Assembly: GCA_019694165.1 (NCBI GenBank)
Contig: JAIBCL010000010.1
Span: 1 to 64,000, forward strand
Reading direction: 5' to 3'
Source: Verrucomicrobiaceae bacterium
Lineage (GTDB): Bacteria > Verrucomicrobiota > Verrucomicrobiia > Verrucomicrobiales > Verrucomicrobiaceae
DNA: 64,000 bases
This document shows positions 1-8,232 of the stretch, piece after piece. The notes beneath the pieces are model-generated. The model ran no database searches and was not told the origin of the DNA. It saw nothing but the letters and a program-made list of their open reading frames with translations. Within the stretch, counting starts at the first letter, position 1. The number at the start of each line of letters is the position of its first letter. The position numbers and the translations under genes are program-made.

Positions 1-2
1 TC

Positions 3-425
3 ACCAACGGCAAGGAGTTCCCCTTCATCCTCACCACCGGCCGCATCCTCGAGCACTACAACTGCGGCACCATGACAAGGCGCACCGGCAACGAACAAAT
101 CGTCAGCAAGGACCTGCTCGCGATCAACCCCGTCGATGCCAAAGCCAAGTCCATCAACACCGGCGACACCGTGAAGCTCTTCAGCGCCCGAGGCGAAGTC
201 GAACTCGAAGCCAACGTCACCGACGAAGTGAAGCCGGGGATTTTGTATACCACCTTCCATTTCCCCGAAGCGATGGTGAACAACGTCACCGGTCAGGGGT
301 GCGATGCGGACACACTGTGCCCGGAATACAAGGTCGTGGCGGCGGATGTGGTGAGGGTGGCTGCATCGCCAAACGGAAAGAAGGGCATCAAGCTCGACTT
401 GGATGCTGTTCGAGTAGTCAGGTAG
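3..425 (+). CDS. Formate dehydrogenase alpha subunit, C-terminal fragment
   Basis: The reading frame is open from the first bases of the window, so the gene begins outside it; about 140 C-terminal residues are visible. They match the molybdopterin-dinucleotide-binding C-terminal domain of formate dehydrogenases in the DMSO reductase family: LTTGR followed by HYNCGTMTRR, then INP, a GD(T)VKL turn, SARGE, and FHFPEA...N before an EYK near the end. In the family this domain closes over the Mo/W-bis-MGD cofactor that oxidises formate to CO2. The catalytic Cys/Sec and Fe-S domains are off-window. A small membrane-peptide gene follows after 9 bases and is probably co-transcribed. The family call is firm; the exact subtype (NAD-linked or respiratory) cannot be judged from this end. 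Confidence 0.85.
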   Translation, partial: TNGKEFPFILTTGRILEHYNCGTMTRRTGNEQIVSKDLLAINPVDAKAKSINTGDTVKLFSARGEVELEANVTDEVKPGILYTTFHFPEAMVNNVTGQGCDADTLCPEYKVVAADVVRVAASPNGKKGIKLDLDAVRVVR

Positions 426-434
426 ATATTGGCC

Positions 435-575
435 ATGGAGAACGATGATTATCCGCCTCTGACGCCGACGCAGCTTTGGGCTGCAAGGATATTGTCGTTG
501 GCGGGCCTTGGCGTGCTTGTGATTCTCGTGAGGAAAGTTCTCGGAATGTTTCCCGACCTTTCCGGCTTCGATTGA
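435..575 (+). CDS. 46-residue single-pass membrane peptide downstream of formate dehydrogenase
   Basis: ATG at 435 to TGA at 573 gives 46 residues. An acidic N-terminus (MENDDYPPLTPTQ) precedes one hydrophobic helix of about 20 residues (roughly residues 14-33, LWAARILSLAGLGVLVILV), then a basic RK and a short amphipathic tail. It begins 9 bases after the formate dehydrogenase stop, which suggests translational coupling and a role as a membrane tether or small accessory subunit; that role is inference. No family was recognised. The reasons to call it real are the clean transmembrane pattern, the spacing and the lack of a competing frame. Confidence 0.5.
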   Translation: MENDDYPPLTPTQLWAARILSLAGLGVLVILVRKVLGMFPDLSGFD

Positions 576-641
576 CCCTCCTCGAAAACGGGACTGTATC
601 TCTGGTAAAGGTTGACACCAGTCTCCGAAAGGCGCTGTCGC

Positions 642-1418
642 ATGACATCCGTCCCCGCCACCACCACGCGACAGCCGCGATTGTTCCATCTTGAGAGTTC
701 GCTCTCAGTGAAACTCGGCTCGGCGTTCTTCCGGTCGATCCCTTCGGAGCCGGGCGTGTATTTCTTCTACGACCGTGACGACACGCTGCTCTACATCGGC
801 CAGTCGGCGGATTTGCGGGCGCGGGTGGGCAGCTACCGGCATGTGACGCCGGAGAAGAATCCGCGGCGCACCTTGCGGCTGGTCGCGCGCACGACGCGCA
901 TCGAGTGGGAGCTGTGCGACTCGGCTGCCACGGCGATCGAGCGTGAACGAGTGCTGCTGCTCGAGCGGCGGCCGCCATTCAATCGCGCCGGCGTGTGGAA
1001 AGGCGATCCGTGGTGGCTGGCGATGGCTGAGAAGGAGGACGGCATGCTTCAACTCACGCTTACGCGGGAAGCGGGCGACGGCTTCATCGGGCCGCTGCCT
1101 CCGGCGGCCCGCTATGTGCTGGTGACCTTGCTGCGGATGCTTCTGCGAATCGCAAATCCAGCCGTTCATCTGGCGGGCTTCCCTCAGGGCCTCATGAATG
1201 CCGCTGCGCCGCGTGAGCTTCGGATTGCGTTGCCGGATTCCCGCTCAGCCATGCAAACGATCGCAGCGGGCCTTCAGGGTGATGTGCGCGAAGTTCTGGA
1301 GGCCCTCGGGGCGTTGCCGCCCGCGGGTTCAACGACCGAGCAGGAATTCTGGCAGGAGGAGGCTGAGCGGCTGAGCAAGTATGCCGCGAAGATGGCGCGT
1401 GAAGGAGCGCAGGGATGA
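642..1418 (+). CDS. GIY-YIG domain protein (UvrC/Cho-like N-terminal nuclease fold)
   Basis: 258 residues from the ATG at 642; an in-frame ATG at 612 would add ten residues but lies before any recognisable domain. Residues about 25-115 carry the UvrC-type GIY-YIG core: PGVYFF, LLYIGQS, LRARV, the basic R-R-L stretch, then a WEL segment, ERE and RRPPFNR. The family cuts DNA with one metal ion; UvrC and Cho use this domain for the 3' incision in nucleotide excision repair. The protein lacks the UvrC C-terminal half and the HhH motifs, and its C-terminal 140 residues (GxPQGLMN, then a helical region ending AKMAREGAQ) are unrecognised. It is the right size for a Cho-like or stand-alone nuclease. 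Substrate is unknown. Confidence 0.72.
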   Translation: MTSVPATTTRQPRLFHLESSLSVKLGSAFFRSIPSEPGVYFFYDRDDTLLYIGQSADLRARVGSYRHVTPEKNPRRTLRLVARTTRIEWELCDSAATAIERERVLLLERRPPFNRAGVWKGDPWWLAMAEKEDGMLQLTLTREAGDGFIGPLPPAARYVLVTLLRMLLRIANPAVHLAGFPQGLMNAAAPRELRIALPDSRSAMQTIAAGLQGDVREVLEALGALPPAGSTTEQEFWQEEAERLSKYAAKMAREGAQG

Positions 1419-1592
1419 AACCTGCGCGACTCGTCCAACGCTTTGCCGTGGTGTGCAAGTGGACGACGACAAGTGCTCCCACGCGGGGGCTGGCCGCTCT
1501 TGAAAGGTCCAAGGACTGACGACAGACCAGTTTTGATTTTCCTGTCCGGTGGCTGATGATCACCCGATCAGATCAAATCATCCGGCTTCGAA

Positions 1593-2330
1593 ATGTCCGC
1601 CCGCATCCTTGTTGTCACCGACCTGCATCAACGAGCTGTGCTCTACTCCGCACTCGTGCGACTGTGCGAGCAGAGCAAGCCTGATGCCGTCATCCTGGGA
1701 GGCGATTTTCTGCACGGGACCGGACTGCTGCCATACGGCAGGACACGCCAACTGACGCCAGCGCTCTGTGCCGTGGAGTTGCAGGGCCTTTCTGCTCCTG
1801 TGTTCTTCGTGCGTGGAAACCACGAGGATGAAAACTGGTTCGAATTTCGCGATGCGTGGCGTGCGATGCGTGATCGTACGCCCAATCGGCTGAACGGCGA
1901 TCTAGCGGTCATCGGTGACGCTGGAGTGGTGGGCTTCCCATGCACGATGGGACAAGAGACTGCATTCTCTGAAGGGCGTCCGCTTGGCGGCGACCACTAC
2001 ACGCACTGGTTAGACCTGCTGCTGGCCGATTACGGCGATGCAGCCCGCCAGCTGTGGATCATGCATGAACCTCCGACGGGCACGCGTCTCTCCGCGCCAG
2101 GCTCCGTGGTGGAGGGATACGCATGGTGGCGCGATGCGATATTCGAGCATCAGCCGCGGATGGTGATTTGCGGACACGATCACCTCACTCCGATGAGGAA
2201 TGGACTGTGGCGGGATGAGATCGGCAGCACGGTCGTCATCAACGTCGGCCAGAACATGGACGGTCCTTTGCACGCAACCCTGGTCTTCCACGAGAACGGC
2301 CTGTTCCACGCGGACCACCTCGTGGCATAA
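1593..2330 (+). CDS. Calcineurin-like metallophosphoesterase
   Basis: 245 residues with the ordered metal-binding motifs of the calcineurin-like phosphoesterase superfamily: D-L-H (residues 9-11, VVTDLH), GGDF (about 36-39), GNHED (about 76-80), an isolated H in the MHEPPTG segment, and GHDH (about 196-199) close to the C-terminus. These bind two metal ions and hydrolyse phosphomono- or diesters. No signal peptide is seen, so it is probably cytoplasmic. The preceding 174 bases hold no convincing gene. Substrate class (nucleotide, protein or nucleic acid) cannot be told from the sequence. Confidence 0.85.
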   Translation: MSARILVVTDLHQRAVLYSALVRLCEQSKPDAVILGGDFLHGTGLLPYGRTRQLTPALCAVELQGLSAPVFFVRGNHEDENWFEFRDAWRAMRDRTPNRLNGDLAVIGDAGVVGFPCTMGQETAFSEGRPLGGDHYTHWLDLLLADYGDAARQLWIMHEPPTGTRLSAPGSVVEGYAWWRDAIFEHQPRMVICGHDHLTPMRNGLWRDEIGSTVVINVGQNMDGPLHATLVFHENGLFHADHLVA

Positions 2331-2414
2331 GTCGGCTGACGCCATTTTGGCAGCTGTTTCCGGGGCACAGGGATACCCGCGCAACCGGTCCTGCTGGACG
2401 TGCCGAAACCAGCC

Positions 2415-3341
2415 TCACGAAAAGAACACCCGCTCCGCCGTCTTCCTCAGCATCCACGCCTTGTCATCCGCAGTCAGGAAATCCAGCCGGTCGCGGACGA
2501 GCGCGATGGAGTCGTGGTAGTTGTGACCGGGATCGACCTGGAACGGACAGTCGCTGGCCCACATCAGCCGCTTTGCGCCAAAGTGATCCCGGCACTCGCG
2601 GATCATCGGACCCAGATCGGTGTACGGCGCCTTCTTTTTGCCGAGCGCGTAAAATGCCGAGGTCTTCAGCGTGACTTGTGGATGCTTCGACAAATGCAGC
2701 AGGCGATCCAGCTCCGCCCGAGTGACCGGCCCGGCCATGCCGACGCGGGCGAAGTGATCGATCACCACCGGCGTCCGCGGAAACTTCACGCACATCTTGT
2801 CGATGGCGCCGAGCGTGTCGGGATTGATGAGCAGGCAAATGTTCAGGTCTTCATCCGCCGCCACCTTCCACATCTCCGCCATGCCGGACGAGCCGAGCCA
2901 CGCAGCGATGTCCTTTTGCTTCCCTGGCGTCACGCGAAAACCTCGCACGCCCTGCTTCCGCAAGGCGACCATGCGGCCTCGCACGTCCGCCGCGTTTTCG
3001 TCGATGATCGCCACGCCGCCAAACACACCCGGATGCGCCTTCATCATGTCGAGCATGTAGCGGTTGTCCGTCGCGTAGTAGCTCATCTGAATGAGCACGA
3101 TGCGCGACACGCCCTCCGGCTTGCAATGCGCGAAGAGCTGCTCCGGCGTGAAGCTCGCCGGCTTCATGTCCGGCTTCTTGAAGCCCGGCGCGAGCGGATA
3201 CTTCACCGTGTCAGGCGTCCAGACGTGGACGTGTGCGTCGATGTGGCCTGGGTGACCTTCAATCGACGAGCATCCCGCGAGCGATGCGGTGGCGGCAGAA
3301 ATGGACGAGTGCAAAAACGAGCGGCGTGAAATGGCGTTCAT
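2415..3341 (-). CDS. Exported amidohydrolase-2 family TIM-barrel hydrolase
   Basis: 308 residues. The N-terminus has a twin-arginine (SRRSFLHSS) followed by a hydrophobic stretch ending in a lipobox-like LAGC, so it is probably a Tat-exported, possibly lipid-anchored protein. The mature part starts with the metal-binding HIDAHVHVW of the amidohydrolase_2 (PF04909) family and contains a later VIDHFAR and, near the end, MWASDCPF, whose Asp is the usual catalytic metal ligand. Relatives hydrolyse lactones or decarboxylate aromatic acids. It is convergent with the metallophosphoesterase gene. Substrate is unknown. Confidence 0.8.
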   Translation of the reverse strand: MNAISRRSFLHSSISAATASLAGCSSIEGHPGHIDAHVHVWTPDTVKYPLAPGFKKPDMKPASFTPEQLFAHCKPEGVSRIVLIQMSYYATDNRYMLDMMKAHPGVFGGVAIIDENAADVRGRMVALRKQGVRGFRVTPGKQKDIAAWLGSSGMAEMWKVAADEDLNICLLINPDTLGAIDKMCVKFPRTPVVIDHFARVGMAGPVTRAELDRLLHLSKHPQVTLKTSAFYALGKKKAPYTDLGPMIRECRDHFGAKRLMWASDCPFQVDPGHNYHDSIALVRDRLDFLTADDKAWMLRKTAERVFFS

Positions 3342-3418
3342 GCCGCGATGCTAATCAGAACCCGCGCGAGGTGACAAGCGCGAATTCAAAGTAGTGCCGC
3401 AGTCCAAGGTGCCGCGCA

Positions 3419-4534
3419 CTACGCGCGTGGCCTGAGATCGCGCTCGTGCTCCTGGCGATCCTCGCGATTCCGCGCCTTCACCTTCCGCTCGCGTTTGTCG
3501 CGCCGCTCCACGGTCATCTGGCGCTTCTTCCGGCGGCGGCACAGTTCCTGAATCTCGTCGTCGAGCCGGAGAAAGCCCTCGTAGCGCTGCGCATCGAGCG
3601 CGCCGTTTTCCACTGCGGCGCGGATGGCGCAGCCGGCATCCCTGCCGTGTTTGCAGTCGTGAAACCTGCACTGCCTCGCGAGCGCTTCGACGTCGGCGAA
3701 ACGCTCTCGCAGCGTCGTCTCGTCCGTCCACATCTGGATTTCCTTGATGCCCGGATTGTCGATGATGATCCCGCCGCGGTCGAGGATCAGCAGCTCGCGC
3801 GCGGTCGTCGTGTGCCGCCCTTTGCCGGTGACCTCGTTCACCTCGTCCGTCCACTGCCAGTCGTCGCCCAGCAGACAATTCACCAGCGCCGACTTTCCCA
3901 CGCCGCTCGATCCGACGACTGCGACCGAGACGCCCTTTTTGAAGTAACCGCGCAGAGGGCGCAAGCCCTTGCGCTTCTCCACGCTCGTCACCAGCACATC
4001 AGCGTCCGCATTCAGCGCGCGGATCGCCTGCGCAGCCTGCTCGGATTGCCCGGCGGGATAAAGGTCGGCCTTGTTCACCAGCACCACCGCCTTCGCACCG
4101 CTGCGGCCGATGACTGCGAAGTAGCGCTCCATGCGCCGCTCGCTGAAATCCGGGCCTGGATCGGTGACAACGACGACTACATCCACGTTCGCCGCGATCA
4201 CCTGCTCCTCCGTGCTTTGTCCCGCCTGCTTGCGCGAAAAACAGGTGCGCCGCCGCAGTCGCGAGCGGATCACCGTGTCCTTGTTTTTGTCGCCCACGTC
4301 GAGCGCCACCCAGTCGCCCACCGCCGGCAGCTCGGCGTCGGTCTCAGCGTCGTGATAGACCTTGCCGCTCATGATCACCATCTCGAACTCCTCGATCTTG
4401 CCGTCGATGATGGTCAGCGCGCCGTATGCAATCTTGTTGTCGCGGACCAGGCGCGCGGGAATCCAGCCTTCGCGCCGGCAAGGCGTGAATTCCTTCTCAA
4501 AGTCATCATTCCAGCCGAGGTCAGCGAGAGTCAC
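3419..4534 (-). CDS. rsgA: Ribosome small-subunit-dependent GTPase A
   Basis: RsgA is the circularly permuted GTPase that helps mature the 30S subunit. The permuted motif order is visible: OB-fold region first, then NKADL (G4), GSSGVGKSALVN (G1/P-loop) and DNPGIKE (G3), followed by the zinc knuckle with CRFHDCKH and GCAI. The C-terminus carries a long Arg/Lys-rich tail (about 40 residues) that could bind rRNA. The start is uncertain: GTG at 4534 puts the family-typical ADLGWNDDF at residue 4 and gives 371 residues; a TTG at 4552 is also possible. An ATG farther upstream at 4654 lies inside the divergent methyltransferase gene and is rejected. Confidence 0.9.
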   Translation of the reverse strand: MTLADLGWNDDFEKEFTPCRREGWIPARLVRDNKIAYGALTIIDGKIEEFEMVIMSGKVYHDAETDAELPAVGDWVALDVGDKNKDTVIRSRLRRRTCFSRKQAGQSTEEQVIAANVDVVVVVTDPGPDFSERRMERYFAVIGRSGAKAVVLVNKADLYPAGQSEQAAQAIRALNADADVLVTSVEKRKGLRPLRGYFKKGVSVAVVGSSGVGKSALVNCLLGDDWQWTDEVNEVTGKGRHTTTARELLILDRGGIIIDNPGIKEIQMWTDETTLRERFADVEALARQCRFHDCKHGRDAGCAIRAAVENGALDAQRYEGFLRLDDEIQELCRRRKKRQMTVERRDKRERKVKARNREDRQEHERDLRPRA

Positions 4535-4597
4535 CGCGCGGATGGTATTCAATGTGCCGCCGCTCGCAATGCGGGACCGGATCGAGTAGATAGACGC

Positions 4598-5374
4598 ATG
4601 GCCCTCGACTCGCTCTTTGCCCGGCTCTGCCGCATCCCCGCCGTGGAGAAGCATCTGTGGCGCATGCTCTACAACTTCCTCGCGTCGCGACCCGGCGGCG
4701 AGGAATGGGAGTTCATGAACTACGGTTACGCGACGGGCGAAAACGAAGCCAATCCCTCGCTACGCATCTATGACGAACTCGCACGGCAGATCGACGTGTG
4801 CGGAAAACGACTGCTGGAAGTCGGCTCCGGTCGCGGCGGCGGACTCAGCCATGTCACTCGCCGCTACGAGCCGGCAAAGGCGGCCGGCTGTGATTTGTCG
4901 CCCACCGCCATCGAACTCTGCCGGCGACGGCACGCCAGCCTGCCCATCGAGTGGACCGTCGGTGATGCCGAGGCGCTGCCATTCTCGTCCGGTTCGTTCG
5001 ATGCCTTCATCAATGTCGAGTCATCGCATTGCTACCCGTATTTTGACCGCTTCGCCGCCGAAGTGCATCGCGTGCTGGCACGCGGCGGCCATTTCCTCTG
5101 GGCCGACTTCCGCCCCGCCGACCGTGTCGAAACCGTCCGCCAGACCATGCGCACCGCCGGCTTCGAAGAGATCGTCTGGCGCGACATCACGCCTGAAGTC
5201 CTCGCCGCGATGCAGATCGAAGAGCCGCGCAAGGAAGCCCTGCTACAGAAACACGTCCCCGCCTGGCTGCGCGGTTCATTCCGCGATTTCGCCGGGATGC
5301 TAGGGTCAACGGTTCACCAGAACTTTGTCACCGGAGCCTGGAAATACTCGATGGCTGTGACGAGCAAGCCCTGA
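4598..5374 (+). CDS. Class I SAM-dependent methyltransferase
   Basis: 258 residues from ATG 4598; the frame is open far upstream, but that part is the antisense of rsgA. Motif I is LLEVGSGRGGG (about residues 71-81), followed by GCDLSP (motif II acidic residue), a VGDAEALPF segment (motif III) and FDAFINVESSHCY (post-motif). This is the Methyltransf_11/phthiotriolone-type arrangement of small-molecule methyltransferases. The gene is divergent from rsgA with about 60 bases between starts, so the two promoters share that gap. Substrate unknown. Confidence 0.82.
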   Translation: MALDSLFARLCRIPAVEKHLWRMLYNFLASRPGGEEWEFMNYGYATGENEANPSLRIYDELARQIDVCGKRLLEVGSGRGGGLSHVTRRYEPAKAAGCDLSPTAIELCRRRHASLPIEWTVGDAEALPFSSGSFDAFINVESSHCYPYFDRFAAEVHRVLARGGHFLWADFRPADRVETVRQTMRTAGFEEIVWRDITPEVLAAMQIEEPRKEALLQKHVPAWLRGSFRDFAGMLGSTVHQNFVTGAWKYSMAVTSKP

Positions 5375-5400
5375 AACAGAAACAGCAGCTTGTTGGAGTC

Positions 5401-5497
5401 CCGCCAGCAGGCGGATTCGAAGCCCCGTCGCGCTCGAACGCTTTGCGCGCCGGGTCGAAGCCCTTGACTTCCGGACGCCCTGACCGGCAGAAGCCGG
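5401..5497. repeat. Two short perfect hairpins in the gap before xylF
   Basis: The 257-base gap between the methyltransferase and xylF contains CCGCC-agca-GGCGG at 5401-5414 and CCGGC-agaa-GCCGG at 5484-5497, both with four-base loops. The second matches a hairpin at 10837-10850 in arm sequence. No gene is evident in this gap. They could serve as a terminator for the upstream gene, or be a REP-like unit. Confidence 0.4.
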
Positions 5498-5631
5498 GAC
5501 TCGTATCAGCAACCAGGCGACCTGGCTCAGTGCCAAAAACGATCTCGCGGAATTCACGGGGCTGCTCCAAAATGCCGGCCGCATCCCCGTGCAGCCTTCG
5601 AAAGCGCGGGCGTGCGCCCGACCGCAGCCAC

Positions 5632-6687
5632 ATGAATCCACGCATCCTCCTCGTCACCATCTCGTGCGCGCTCAGCGTCATCACCGGCGTCATCCTCTCG
5701 CGCGGCGGACACGGTGGCACCAGCACCCAGCGTGCGCGACCGCTCATCGGTCTCTCGATGGACACGCTCAAGGAGGAGCGCTGGCAGAGTGATCGCGATC
5801 TTTTCCTGAAGCGTGCGACCGAACTCGGCGCCGACGTGCAGGTGCTCGCGGCGAACAGCGACGACACGCGGCAGCTCCGCGATGTCGAGTCCCTCATCAC
5901 GAACAAGGTCGATGCGCTAGTCATCATCCCTCACGACGGTGCCGCGATGGCAAAAGCCGTCGATCTCGCGCATCAGGCTGGTATTCCCGTCTTGTCGTAT
6001 GACCGGCTCATAACCGGCTGCGACCTCGATCTCTACATGACCTTCGACAACGTGAAGGTCGGCGAGTTGCAGGCGCGCTTCATTGCGGATCGCCTCCCTG
6101 CCGGCCGCAAGCTCCGCCTCATCCGCATCTACGGCTCGAAGACCGACAACAACGCCACGCTCTTCAAACAAGGTCAGGACAACATCATCAAGCCGCTGGT
6201 CGATGCGGGCAAAGTCGAGGTGCTGCATGAGGACTGGGCGGAAGATTGGAAGCCCGAGAACGCGAAGAAGATCGCCAACGCCGCGATCACGAAGCTGGGC
6301 CAGAACTTCGACGCCATCCTCGCCAGCAACGACGGCACGGCCGGTGGCGCGATTCAGGCGCTGATCGAGGAAGGACTCGCTGGCAAGGTCATCGTCACGG
6401 GTCAGGACGCCGACCTCGCCGCCTGCCAGCGCATCGTTCATGGCACACAAACGATGACGGTTTACAAGCCGCTCACCCAGCTAGCCAATCGCGCGGCGGA
6501 GATCGCTGTGAGGCTCGCGCATCGGAAACCCATCATCGCCCGCGATGAACTCGACAACGGCAAGGCCAAGGTGCCATCCATCTTTCTCGACATCGTCGCC
6601 GTGACGAAGGAGAACATGATGGACACCGTCGTGAAGGACGGGTTCCGGAAGAAGGAAGATGTGTTTCAAAACGCCGAAGGGAAATAG
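5632..6687 (+). CDS. xylF: D-xylose-type ABC transporter substrate-binding protein
   Basis: 351 residues from ATG 5632; upstream in-frame codons precede the signal peptide. Residues 1-25 form a signal sequence (MNPRILLVTISCALSVI...). The mature protein is a type I periplasmic binding protein of the ribose/xylose class (Peripla_BP_4): IGLSMDTLKEERW, ALVIIPHDG, PVLSYDR, then ILASNDGTAGGAI and VTGQDAD, which in XylF line the sugar site. It binds the pentose in the periplasm and delivers it to XylGH. xylG starts 6 bases after its stop, so the two are one transcript. Confidence 0.9.
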   Translation: MNPRILLVTISCALSVITGVILSRGGHGGTSTQRARPLIGLSMDTLKEERWQSDRDLFLKRATELGADVQVLAANSDDTRQLRDVESLITNKVDALVIIPHDGAAMAKAVDLAHQAGIPVLSYDRLITGCDLDLYMTFDNVKVGELQARFIADRLPAGRKLRLIRIYGSKTDNNATLFKQGQDNIIKPLVDAGKVEVLHEDWAEDWKPENAKKIANAAITKLGQNFDAILASNDGTAGGAIQALIEEGLAGKVIVTGQDADLAACQRIVHGTQTMTVYKPLTQLANRAAEIAVRLAHRKPIIARDELDNGKAKVPSIFLDIVAVTKENMMDTVVKDGFRKKEDVFQNAEGK

Positions 6688-6693
6688 CTGACC

Positions 6694-8232
6694 ATGAATT
6701 CTGTGATTCTTCGAGCCGAGCACATCACCAAGACCTTCCCTGGCGTTATCGCACTCAAAGACGTGAGCTTTGATTTGCGGGAAGCAGAGATTCACGCACT
6801 CTGTGGCGAAAACGGTGCGGGTAAGAGCACACTCATCAAATTGCTCTCCGGCATACATCCGCACGGCAGCTACGACGGGCGTTTCGAGGTAAATGGCGCA
6901 GAAGCTCGTTTTGCCTCCATCGCCGACGCCGGTCGCACGGGCATCTCGGTCATCTATCAGGAGTTGGCTCTGGTCGAGGAGATGACAGTGGCCGAAAACA
7001 TTTTCCTCGGTCGCGAGCCGAAGCGCTGGGGCGGATTGATCGACTGGCCGACGATGTTCCGCGAGGCAAAGGCGCTGCTCGATCGCTTTCAAGTCGTGCT
7101 CGATCCCGCCGCTCAGGTCAGCAGCCTCGGCGTGGGGCAGAAGCAGCTCGTCGAGATCGTGAAAGCTCTCGGCAAGGACTCGAAGATTCTCATTCTCGAC
7201 GAGCCAACCGCCGCTCTGGCCGAGCATGAGGTGCTCGTGCTGCTCGACATCCTGCGCGATCTCCGCAAACGCGGCATCGCCTGCATCTACATTTCGCACA
7301 AGCTGGATGAGGTCTTCGCCATCGCCGATCGCATCACGGTTCTGCGCGACGGCACTTCGATAGTCACCAAGTCCGCCGCCGACACATCGAAGAGCGAGGT
7401 GATCAAGCACATGGTTGGTCGCGAGATTAACGACCTTTTCCCACGCCGAGCTTCGACGCCGGGCGAGATCATCTTTGAAACGAAGAACCTCACTGTCCGC
7501 GATGCCGCGACAAATGAAGATCGTCTCCACGACATCAGTTTCCAACTCCGCGCTGGCGAGGTGCTCGGCATCGGCGGACTCATGGGAGCGGGCCGCACCG
7601 AGTTGCTGATGCATTTGTTCGGTGCATGGGGCGAGCGCCGCAGCGGCTCGGTGTCCATCAGCGGCAAAGCCATGCGCGCCTCAAAGCCGGCGGACATCAT
7701 TCGCGAGGGTCTCGTGCTCGTGAGCGAAGACCGCCGACGCTACGGCCTCGTGCTCGAGCACGAGATTGGCTTCAATCTCTCGCTGTCATCGCTCGAACAA
7801 TTCAGCAGCGCCGGATTCATCAATCAAGGCCGCGAGACCACGCGCAATCGCCACTTCTTCGACTCGCTCCGCATCAAAGCCACGAGCTTGCAGGCGACCG
7901 CCGGCAAACTCTCCGGCGGCAACCAGCAGAAAATCGTCCTCGGCAAGGCGCTCATGACGGAGCCGAAGGTCGTGCTGCTCGACGAGCCGACGCGCGGCAT
8001 CGATGTGGGCGCGAAAATCGAGATCTACGAGATCATCAATCGCCTCACGGCCGAAGGAAAAGCCGTCATTCTTGTCTCCAGCGAACTTCCCGAACTCATC
8101 GGCATGAGCGACCGCATCCTCATGCTCCACGAAGGCCGCATCGGCGGCGAGTTCAGCCGCGCCGAAGCCACGCAGGAGAAACTCATGGCTGCGGCGATGG
8201 GGCATGTGATCGGTGCGACGGTGGAACAGTAG
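6694..8232 (+). CDS. xylG: Xylose-type ABC transporter, double ATPase subunit
   Basis: 512 residues, the normal length for XylG/RbsA-type proteins. Two fused ATPase domains are visible. The first has GENGAGKST (Walker A, about 37-45), a degenerate signature SSLGVGQKQ and LILDEPTAAL. The second lacks a good Walker A (GLMGAGRTEL) but has LSGGNQQK and LLDEPTRGIDVG. That asymmetry is standard for carbohydrate-uptake CUT2 transporters. It powers pentose import through XylH. Its last codons and TAG stop lie inside the left arm of the inverted repeat at 8219-8258, so the element overlaps the gene's end. Confidence 0.92.
   Translation: MNSVILRAEHITKTFPGVIALKDVSFDLREAEIHALCGENGAGKSTLIKLLSGIHPHGSYDGRFEVNGAEARFASIADAGRTGISVIYQELALVEEMTVAENIFLGREPKRWGGLIDWPTMFREAKALLDRFQVVLDPAAQVSSLGVGQKQLVEIVKALGKDSKILILDEPTAALAEHEVLVLLDILRDLRKRGIACIYISHKLDEVFAIADRITVLRDGTSIVTKSAADTSKSEVIKHMVGREINDLFPRRASTPGEIIFETKNLTVRDAATNEDRLHDISFQLRAGEVLGIGGLMGAGRTELLMHLFGAWGERRSGSVSISGKAMRASKPADIIREGLVLVSEDRRRYGLVLEHEIGFNLSLSSLEQFSSAGFINQGRETTRNRHFFDSLRIKATSLQATAGKLSGGNQQKIVLGKALMTEPKVVLLDEPTRGIDVGAKIEIYEIINRLTAEGKAVILVSSELPELIGMSDRILMLHEGRIGGEFSRAEATQEKLMAAAMGHVIGATVEQ

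Noticed and set aside
3446..4597. Long in-frame extension upstream of the methyltransferase
   Set aside because: It is antisense to rsgA, which carries full GTPase motifs, and has no methyltransferase features.
6481..7614. 377-residue minus-strand frame over xylF/xylG
   Set aside because: The plus strand has well-conserved transporter proteins through this region.
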